DNA from: Pseudomonadaceae bacterium
GTDB taxonomy: Bacteria > Pseudomonadota > Gammaproteobacteria > Pseudomonadales > Azotimanducaceae
Reading direction: 5' to 3'
DNA length: 64,000 bases
Assembly (NCBI GenBank): GCA_024743175.1
Contig: JANSXA010000010.1
Coordinates: forward strand, 62,001 to 126,000
The notes under the pieces are model-generated. The model made no database searches, was not told where the DNA came from, and worked only from the letters and a program-made list of their open reading frames with translations. Made by a program: the position numbers and the translations under genes. The stretch's first letter is position 1, and the number at the start of each line of letters is the position of its first letter. Positions 58,391 through 64,000 of this stretch are shown here, one piece after another.

Positions 58391-59122
58391 ATGGGACACA
58401 TTGAATTTCAGCATGTCACGAAGCGTTTTGAGAATGGCTATGAAGCACTCAGCGACGTATCTGTGGAGTTTGCAGAAGGTTCCATGTGCTTTCTCACAGG
58501 ACACTCTGGTGCCGGCAAAAGCACTTTCTTAAAGCTCCTGCTGCGCGCGGAAATGCCGACTCGGGGCCGACTGCTGGTTAATGGGGTTGATATTGTTCAA
58601 CTCCCGGACAAGCGCCTGCCGCGCTACCGGCAGAACCTGGGTGTTGTGTTTCAGGACCATCATCTGCTTGCACAGCGCAGCGTATTTGAAAACGTGGCGC
58701 TGCCGTTGCGGGTAATCGGTATGCGTGAACGTGAGGTCGGGCGTCGCGTGCGAGCCGCGCTGACCCGGGTTGAACTGTTAGGCAAAGAGAATCTCTTCCC
58801 TCGGCATTTATCTACCGGCGAGCAGCAGCGGGTTGGCATTGCCCGCGCGGTGGTGACGCGGCCAAAAATTCTGTTGGCAGATGAGCCTACCGGGAACCTT
58901 GATCCGGATTTATCCACCCACATAATGGATTTGTTTGCACGTTTTAACCAGGTAGGCACAACAGTCATTATAGCCAGCCACGATGTGCCGCTGATCGAAA
59001 GCATGGGTTTGCGGATCCTGCATCTGCAGGCGGGGCGGGTTGTTGAAGATCTACCCGCAACGCGCAGCATTGAAGAAGTCACGGGCATGACACTGGAAGC
59101 ACCTCAGGAAACGAATTCGTGA
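58391..59122 (+). CDS. ftsE: Cell division ATP-binding protein FtsE
   Basis: FtsE is the ABC ATPase that with FtsX activates septal peptidoglycan hydrolases. The 243-residue product has Walker A GHSGAGKS at 37-44, a Q-loop VVFQDHHLL, the signature LSTGEQQRVGIARA and Walker B ILLADEPTGNLD. Usual length is ~222, so about 20 residues of C-terminal extension are present. Its stop overlaps the ftsX start (GTGA). Confidence 0.96.
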   Translation: MGHIEFQHVTKRFENGYEALSDVSVEFAEGSMCFLTGHSGAGKSTFLKLLLRAEMPTRGRLLVNGVDIVQLPDKRLPRYRQNLGVVFQDHHLLAQRSVFENVALPLRVIGMREREVGRRVRAALTRVELLGKENLFPRHLSTGEQQRVGIARAVVTRPKILLADEPTGNLDPDLSTHIMDLFARFNQVGTTVIIASHDVPLIESMGLRILHLQAGRVVEDLPATRSIEEVTGMTLEAPQETNS

Positions 59123-60075
59123 CCCGCGCAGCCAAAGATCCCTGGCGCGGCAGCGGGTGGCAACCTTTTGCCTGGTTCAGAGATCACGCGCGTATCAGCA
59201 GCGAGTCGATTAATTTTATCAGCACCCGCATTGGTACCAGTTTTCTGGTCTGGCTGGTGGTGGGCATCGCGCTGGCTCTGCCCGCTGGTTTATGGATTCT
59301 GCAGATAAATATGGAGGCCATGTCGCAGGGCTGGGAGGGTCGCCCTGGACTGAGTGTTTACTTTGACACGGATGCGAGTCAGGAAGACATTGATGTTGTT
59401 GCTCAGGCCCTTGAAGGCAATAAAGATATTGCCAGCGTAGCGCTGACAACGGCTGAGCAGGCGCTGACCCAGTTTAAAGAGTACAGTGGTCTCGGTGACG
59501 CCCTGGATCTGTTGGGAGAAAACCCGCTTCCAGCCTCACTTACCGCTCGCTTTGCAGACAAGATAGACCCGCTGGCACTGGACGATCTACTGGCCTCCCT
59601 GTCGCAGCTCGCTGGTGTGTCTGAGGTGGTGGTTGAAAAAACCTGGCTGGAGCGACTGAATGATCTTTCTGCGGTGATCAGCCGCATGGGGCTGGTGCTG
59701 GCGATTATGTTTGGCGTTGGTGCGGTGCTGGTCACAGCCTCCTCTGTGCGGCTGGCGATAGAATCTCGTCTGGATGAGTTGCGTGTGCTGAAAATGGTGG
59801 GTGCAACCCAGGGCCAGATTCGCCGACCGTTTCTATATTTTGGCGCGATCTATGGTTTTGGAGGCGGTGTCATCGCCTCTATGCTGATCGCCTTTACACT
59901 GGTGGTCATCGAGCCGCCGTTACAGTCCCTGCTCGGCAGTTATCGCCAGGAGCTGCAGTTGGCAGGCTTCAATATGCTGTTTTTGCTGCTAATCTTGACG
60001 ATCGGGTGTTTTTTAGGTGTGCTGGGTGCATTACTGGCTGTTCGACAGCGGCTCAAACACCTTGAACTCTTTTAA
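59119..60075 (+). CDS. ftsX: Cell division protein FtsX
   Basis: FtsX is the membrane partner of FtsE, linking ATP hydrolysis to periplasmic amidase activators. The 318-residue product has a cytoplasmic N-tail, a first membrane helix (about 36-60), a periplasmic ECD (LSVYFDTDASQEDIDVVAQAL...), then three helices near 190-215, 240-265 and 285-310 with the conserved RLAIESRLDELRVLKMVGATQGQIRRPF. The start is GTG, coupled to ftsE. Confidence 0.95.
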   Translation: MTRAAKDPWRGSGWQPFAWFRDHARISSESINFISTRIGTSFLVWLVVGIALALPAGLWILQINMEAMSQGWEGRPGLSVYFDTDASQEDIDVVAQALEGNKDIASVALTTAEQALTQFKEYSGLGDALDLLGENPLPASLTARFADKIDPLALDDLLASLSQLAGVSEVVVEKTWLERLNDLSAVISRMGLVLAIMFGVGAVLVTASSVRLAIESRLDELRVLKMVGATQGQIRRPFLYFGAIYGFGGGVIASMLIAFTLVVIEPPLQSLLGSYRQELQLAGFNMLFLLLILTIGCFLGVLGALLAVRQRLKHLELF

Positions 60076-60097
60076 ATTCAACCGTTTATCCTGCAGG

Positions 60098-60127
60098 TTG
60101 AACTATGTGGTGGAACTTTTTTACAAT
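60098..60127 (+). promoter_or_regulatory. rpoH: Sigma-70 promoter upstream of rpoH
   Basis: TTGAAC (60098-60103) and TACAAT (60122-60127) are spaced by 18 bases in the ftsX-rpoH gap. The predicted transcription start falls inside the inverted repeat that follows, so a repressor there would block initiation. Confidence 0.65.
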
Positions 60128-60153
60128 TAGCAGTGTCGAACTGAGAGTGCTAA
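60127..60153. promoter_or_regulatory. CIRCE-like operator (HrcA-type) at the rpoH promoter
   Basis: The left arm TTAGCAGTG (60127-60135) and right arm GAGTGCTAA (60145-60153) are separated by exactly 9 bases. The CIRCE consensus is TTAGCACTC-N9-GAGTGCTAA: the right arm is perfect, and the left arm differs at two of nine positions (16 of 18 bases match). It begins at the last base of the -10 box, 33 bases before the rpoH start codon. HrcA is the known CIRCE repressor; hrcA is not in this window. Confidence 0.75.
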
Positions 60154-60185
60154 ACTTATCGCATTAGTGTTACCGGAGGTATCAC

Positions 60186-61034
60186 ATGTCCACAAATATC
60201 ATGACTTTACCCAGCCTCGCGCCGGGCCGCGATATCGATGCGTATCTGCAGACGATCAGCCATTTCCCGGTGCTCAGCGCTGATCAGGAAAAAGAGCTCG
60301 CAGAACGCTTCTACTATCAGGAAGATCTTGAAGCTGCTCGCCAGCTGGTGATCAGCCATCTGCGTTTTGTGGCGCACATTGCCCGGTCGTATAAAGGTTA
60401 TGGACTGTCCCAGTCTGACCTGATTCAGGAAGGTAATGTGGGTTTGATGAAGGCGGTGAAGCGTTTTAACCCCGAAGTAGGCGTGCGTCTGGTGTCTTTT
60501 GCCGTGCATTGGATCAAAGCTGAGATGCACGAATTTATTCTGCGCAACTGGCGCATCGTGAAGGTAGCCACCACCAAGTCCCAGCGAAAACTGTTTTTTA
60601 ACCTGCGCTCAAACAAGAAGCGTCTGGCATGGCTGACCGAGTCGGAAAGTCAGGCCATTGCTGATGATCTTGGTGTGCCGGTGGCTGAAGTCACCCGCAT
60701 GGAAGGTCGCCTCTCAGCCAGCGATATGGCCTTTGACGCAGACGATAATGATGATGAACAAGGCACCGCGCCGGTTCATTTTCTGGCCTCCGCTGCCCAG
60801 GACCCGGCAGACATCGTTGCTGCTGCAGATCTGGAGATGGAGCAGAGTGAACGCTTAACAGAAGGCTTCGCAACCCTTGATGAGCGCAGCCGCGATATTG
60901 TGCAGAAGCGCTGGCTGACAGATAAGAAAGCCACTCTGCATGAACTTGCCGCTGAGTATGGCGTGTCTGCGGAACGTATTCGCCAGCTCGAGAAGAATGC
61001 GATGAAAAAACTCAAAAAAGCCATTGCTGCCTGA
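60186..61034 (+). CDS. rpoH: RNA polymerase heat-shock sigma factor RpoH (sigma-32)
   Basis: RpoH directs transcription of heat-shock genes. The 282-residue product has region 2 ([39 protein letters not shown]), the RpoH box QRKLFFNLR that marks sigma-32, and region 4 with [27 protein letters not shown] (recognition helix SAERIRQLE). GGAGGT precedes ATG 60186. It is controlled, by inference, from the promoter and CIRCE-like site upstream. Confidence 0.97.
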   Translation: MSTNIMTLPSLAPGRDIDAYLQTISHFPVLSADQEKELAERFYYQEDLEAARQLVISHLRFVAHIARSYKGYGLSQSDLIQEGNVGLMKAVKRFNPEVGVRLVSFAVHWIKAEMHEFILRNWRIVKVATTKSQRKLFFNLRSNKKRLAWLTESESQAIADDLGVPVAEVTRMEGRLSASDMAFDADDNDDEQGTAPVHFLASAAQDPADIVAAADLEMEQSERLTEGFATLDERSRDIVQKRWLTDKKATLHELAAEYGVSAERIRQLEKNAMKKLKKAIAA

Positions 61035-61082
61035 TCCAATCTGCAGGGGCTGGCTTTTGACAGCTGGTCAAATCCGCAAAAG

Positions 61083-61460
61083 ATGCAGAGCGCTAGATTC
61101 AGTCTGACTGCCGGAGCCCTTTTTATGGGCTCCGGTGTTGTTTTGGGTGCCTGGGGTGCCCACGGACTGGAAACATTTCTTGGTCACAGCAATACCAGCA
61201 GCTGGGAAACCGGCGTTCTCTACCAGCTTGTGCATGGACTGGCACTGCTGCTCGTGGGCATTCTGCAGGGGCAACAGTATTCACAGCGGCTACGCTGGGT
61301 CAGTGTTCTTCTAACTGCGGGTGTGTTGCTGTTCAGTGGCAGTCTTTATCTGTTAACCCTTGGCGGACCGGGATGGCTGGGCCCGATCACACCACTGGGC
61401 GGTGTCTGCCTCATCAGTGGCTGGTTGTTGATGGTTTTTCTCCTGGTGCGCAAGCCATGA
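61083..61460 (+). CDS. DUF423-family membrane protein
   Basis: The 125-residue product has four membrane helices. The N-terminal GALFMGSGVVLGAWGAHGLE matches the DUF423 signature (GA...LGAFGAHxL), and YQLVHGLALLLVGIL, FSGSLYLLTLGGPGWLGPITPLGG are the other conserved stretches. Function unknown. Its first ~20 codons contain a strong hairpin (61111-61135). The stop overlaps the trmB start (ATGA). Confidence 0.85.
   Translation: MQSARFSLTAGALFMGSGVVLGAWGAHGLETFLGHSNTSSWETGVLYQLVHGLALLLVGILQGQQYSQRLRWVSVLLTAGVLLFSGSLYLLTLGGPGWLGPITPLGGVCLISGWLLMVFLLVRKP
61111..61135 (+). terminator. Strong GC hairpin inside the start of the DUF423 gene (possible rpoH terminator/attenuator)
   Basis: CCGGAGCCC and GGGCTCCGG pair perfectly over 9 bases around a 7-base TTTTTAT loop. 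The following bases (TGTTGTTTTG) are T-rich but not a pure T run. It lies 77 bases after rpoH inside codons 10-18 of the next gene, so it could attenuate read-through from rpoH or act on translation. Confidence 0.45.
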
Positions 61461-62149
61461 CAGATCAGCCTGAATATCCTGAACACAGCTACATTCGCCG
61501 CCGCGGGCGCATGACCAAATCTCAAGCGCATGGCTGGCAGGAGCTGATGCCAGATTACAGCTGCACGCCCAGCGAACTAATCGCACGAGCGGATGGCAAA
61601 GCTCTGGGTGTCGAAATTGGCTTTGGTATGGGACACGCGCTGCTGGATTGGGCTGCCGATGCAGCGGATTGGCACTTATGCGGTATCGAGCTTTATCAGC
61701 CCGGCGTAGGCGCACTCGTAACAGGGCTGCAGCGTGAGGGTTTTACCCACGTGAGCGTGGTCGAAAAACCGGCGCAGGAGGTTTTCGCGGAACTGTCTAC
61801 GAAGTCCGCAGAACCGCTGATTGATGAGGTGCGTATATTTTTCCCGGACCCCTGGCCGAAAAAGCGACACCTGAAACGCAGGCTGATTCAGCCGGAGTTT
61901 GTTCTGAGTCTGGCTGCGGTGGTGAAGCCGGATGGATTGGTAAGACTGGCCACGGACTGGACCCCCTACGCGCAATGGATGCGAGAATGTTTTGCTGGCA
62001 GCAAAGACTTTGTATCCGAAGTGGATCATATCCGTCAGGCAGATGAGCAGCTGGTTCCGGACAGCGCCCGCCAGACCACAAAATTTGAACGTCGCGGCGA
62101 AAAGCTCGGCCATGAAATCCACGACCTGATCTATCGACGCTCAATCTGA
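61457..62149 (+). CDS. trmB: tRNA (guanine-46-N7)-methyltransferase TrmB
   Basis: TrmB methylates N7 of G46 in tRNA. The 230-residue product has YIRRRGRMTKSQAHGWQEL at the N-terminus, the SAM motif GVEIGFGMGHAL, the FFPDPWPKKRHLKRRLIQ family signature and C-terminal QTTKFERRGEKLGHEIHDL (key TKFERRG). Starts at ATG 61457 overlapping the DUF423 stop. Convergent with hemW; the stops overlap by 9 bases. Confidence 0.96.
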   Translation: MTDQPEYPEHSYIRRRGRMTKSQAHGWQELMPDYSCTPSELIARADGKALGVEIGFGMGHALLDWAADAADWHLCGIELYQPGVGALVTGLQREGFTHVSVVEKPAQEVFAELSTKSAEPLIDEVRIFFPDPWPKKRHLKRRLIQPEFVLSLAAVVKPDGLVRLATDWTPYAQWMRECFAGSKDFVSEVDHIRQADEQLVPDSARQTTKFERRGEKLGHEIHDLIYRRSI

Positions 62150-63268
62150 GGTCAGAAACTCAGCCAGCACGCTATCCAGATACCGCAATCCCGTCGCCGT
62201 TGTCGCAATCCTGTCCTGTCTTACCAGGCCCTGGGAAACCAGCCGTTGCCAGGCAGGCTCGACCACCTGCCATGCCAAGCCTGTATTGCGGACAAACGTT
62301 TCGGTGTTCACGCCGTCAACCAGGCGCAACACATTCATCATGAATTCTATTGGCCGTTCAGCATCAGGGACCGGTTTCACTGACGTTGTATTCGGTGAGC
62401 CCTGATAAAGTCTGGGCTGACTGGATTTTAGTGTGCGTTCTATTGTCAGTCCGTTTGCGCTGCTGTTGCTGATTTTGCCATGGGCACCAGCACCGATCCC
62501 TATGTAGTCGCCAAACGACCAGTAGTTCAAGTTGTGCCGGCACTGAAAGCCGGGGCGTGCAAACGCAGATACTTCGTAGCGGTGATAGCCAGCTGCTTCC
62601 AAGCGCAGCAGTCCCTGAGTCTCAATGTCTGCAAGCACCGCGTCTCTGGGCAGAATCGGCGTACGTACGGCAAATTCGGTTTTTGCCTCAATTGTCAGCT
62701 GGTACCAGGAAATGTGTTCCGGCTGTAGTGCAATGGCTGTCTCCAGATCATCCAGCGCTTGCCCAACGCTCTGTTCGGGTAAGCCCCACATCAGGTCAAT
62801 ATTGATATTCTCGAATCCGGCACCGCGCGCCTGTTCGTAAGCAGCATAAGTTTCGGTGTTGTTGTGGATGCGACCGAGGCGCTCTAATTGTGCATTGCTG
62901 AACGACTGCGCGCCGATGGAGAGTCTGTTTATACCCACGTCCCGATATCCACCTAACAGGTGATGTTCGGTAGTGCCAGGATTGGCTTCCATGGTAACTT
63001 CCGCGCCATCAGAGCGCGGTAGTTTTTGCAGAACCGGTGACATCTGCTCCGGTTCAAAAAGGCTGGGTGTACCACCACCGAGGAACACGCTATCAAACAG
63101 CACATGTTCTTCTAAGGTGTGCTGTTGTGCCTGCCAGTCAATGTTCAGCGCTTGGGTATACGCGGCAAAATCATCCTGCTCGCGCAGTGGGTGTGAGTTG
63201 AAGTCACAGTACGGGCACTTACGCACGCACCAGGGAAAGTGAATATAGGCTGCTGAGTGAGGGAGCAT
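62141..63268 (-). CDS. hemW: HemW, radical SAM haem chaperone
   Basis: HemW is the relative of coproporphyrinogen dehydrogenase that binds haem and a [4Fe-4S] cluster. The 375-residue product has the radical SAM Cys motif Cys14-x3-Cys18-x2-Cys21 (HFPWCVRKCPYCDF), GGGTPSLF, EANPGTTEHH, and RLSIGAQSFSNAQLERLGRIHN (key SIGAQSF). HNLNYWSFGDYIGIGAGAHG is characteristic of this subgroup. It lies 2 bases after rdgB on the same strand, the usual rdgB-hemW pair. Confidence 0.95.
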   Translation of the reverse strand: MLPHSAAYIHFPWCVRKCPYCDFNSHPLREQDDFAAYTQALNIDWQAQQHTLEEHVLFDSVFLGGGTPSLFEPEQMSPVLQKLPRSDGAEVTMEANPGTTEHHLLGGYRDVGINRLSIGAQSFSNAQLERLGRIHNNTETYAAYEQARGAGFENINIDLMWGLPEQSVGQALDDLETAIALQPEHISWYQLTIEAKTEFAVRTPILPRDAVLADIETQGLLRLEAAGYHRYEVSAFARPGFQCRHNLNYWSFGDYIGIGAGAHGKISNSSANGLTIERTLKSSQPRLYQGSPNTTSVKPVPDAERPIEFMMNVLRLVDGVNTETFVRNTGLAWQVVEPAWQRLVSQGLVRQDRIATTATGLRYLDSVLAEFLTSD

Positions 63269-63270
63269 GG

Positions 63271-63864
63271 TTATAACCCGGCTCGGATCTCCTGCAGCAG
63301 GGTAGCGGTGGCCTGGCCTCGATGACTCAAACGGTTTTTCAATTCGCGAGGCAGTTCCGCTGACGTCTTGTTGAAGTCTTTGATGAAAAATAGCGGGTCA
63401 TAACCGAATCCCTGCTCACCTCTGGGTGAGTGCAGAATCTCTCCATGCCAGGCGGCGGTGGCAATAATGGGTGTGGGGTCCCGGTCATGGCGAAGTAGAG
63501 TGATGGCGCAATAAAAATAGGCCTGGCGTTGCTCTTTTCCCGTTAATGCTTCAATCAGTTTCTGATTGTTAGCAGCGTCATCTCCGTGTTTACCCGCGTA
63601 ACGTGCCGAATAAATACCCGGCGCGCCATCCAGGCTTGGCACCACCAGACCGCTGTCATCTGCCAGTGCGGCTAAACCGGTTGCTGCAGCTACTTCGCGG
63701 GCTTTGATCAACGCGTTTTCGATGAACGTTGTGCCGGTTTCTTCAGGCATCTCAAAGTCAGGTACAACGGCGGACAGCGCAATGACTTCAAACGGGGTAT
63801 CGGCAAGCAGCGATTTAAATTCAGCCAGCTTGCCGGTGTTGCCACTGGCGAGAACAACCTGCAT
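63271..63864 (-). CDS. rdgB: XTP/dITP diphosphatase RdgB
   Basis: RdgB clears non-canonical purine triphosphates (ITP, XTP). The 197-residue product has VLASGNTGKLAEF at the N-terminus, the ALADDSGLVVPSLDGAPGIYSARYAG active-site stretch (key DDSGL and GIYSARYAG), and GEQGFGYDPLFF and SHRGQA toward the C-terminus. Its ATG overlaps the stop of the upstream DUF4426 gene (TGATG). Confidence 0.96.
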   Translation of the reverse strand: MQVVLASGNTGKLAEFKSLLADTPFEVIALSAVVPDFEMPEETGTTFIENALIKAREVAAATGLAALADDSGLVVPSLDGAPGIYSARYAGKHGDDAANNQKLIEALTGKEQRQAYFYCAITLLRHDRDPTPIIATAAWHGEILHSPRGEQGFGYDPLFFIKDFNKTSAELPRELKNRLSHRGQATATLLQEIRAGL

Positions 63865-64000
63865 CAGCGGTCCCAGTACATTTTCTGTTGAAACTTGATC
63901 TCTGCCAGCTCGCCATCAGGCAGCACGACGTTTAACGCAACGCGCTGGAACTCTTCATCAGCGTAGCGCAGCAATGCCAGGTAATAGATGGCTTCCCCTT
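63864..64000 (-). CDS. DUF4426 protein, C-terminal part (5' end beyond window)
   Basis: The last 44 codons of a - strand gene are visible, running off the window edge, with stop TGA at 63866-63864 overlapping the rdgB start by one base. The readable text includes AIYYLALLRYADEEFQRVAL, LPDGELAEIKFQQKMY and a final WDR, which fits the C-terminus of DUF4426 proteins usually encoded next to rdgB in Pseudomonas relatives. Probably a periplasmic protein; function unknown. Confidence 0.8.
   Translation of the reverse strand, partial: GEAIYYLALLRYADEEFQRVALNVVLPDGELAEIKFQQKMYWDR

Overview
The window is a chromosomal segment of a gammaproteobacterium, most likely a marine or aquatic lineage near Pseudomonadales/Cellvibrionales. 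This rests on gene order: yidC-mnmE-mnmG-rsmG-parAB-atp operon-glmUS (the origin-proximal block) and recG-ridA-spoT-rpoZ-gmk-yicC-rph-pyrE-slmA-argB-algC-coaBC-radC-rpmBG-mutM-coaD-rsmD-ftsYEX-rpoH-trmB-hemW-rdgB (an order shared in large part with Pseudomonas). The phosphomannomutase AlgC carries the long N-terminal membrane/sensor extension also known in Pseudomonas. No rRNA, tRNA, CRISPR array, insertion sequence or prophage was seen. No gene-free stretch exceeds 300 bases.

Region 1 (1-17.1 kb, + strand): the 3' end of yidC, two genes for tRNA U34 modification (mnmE, mnmG), rsmG, parAB, the complete nine-gene ATP synthase operon atpIBEFHAGDC with a clear sigma-70 promoter and a strong intrinsic terminator, then glmU-glmS for UDP-GlcNAc synthesis.

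Region 2 (17.1-28.1 kb): an accessory block. Its core is a compact + strand cluster that I read as a tryptophan-tryptophylquinone (TTQ) aromatic amine dehydrogenase system: aauE/mauE, aauD/mauD, a monohaem cytochrome c, heavy chain aauB, light chain aauA, followed by a phytanoyl-CoA-dioxygenase-like gene. A divergent cupin + beta-repeat lipoprotein pair flanks it on the left. On the right are small metabolic genes (SnoaL-like, hotdog thioesterase, LysE exporter, GST, GyrI-like) and a lytic transglycosylase.

Region 3 (28.3-36.4 kb): uvrD, then a TRAP transporter split over two convergent operons. The TakP-like binding protein and an enoyl-CoA hydratase are on +. The ubiA, DctQ, DctM and amidohydrolase genes are on -.

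Region 4 (36.5-64 kb): rubredoxin, a dicarboxylate/amino-acid symporter, an HDOD protein, then the conserved housekeeping blocks listed above. The rpoH promoter region holds a near-perfect CIRCE (HrcA) operator. This suggests the heat-shock sigma factor gene is itself under HrcA control, and is one of the two most interesting observations here together with the TTQ amine dehydrogenase cluster.
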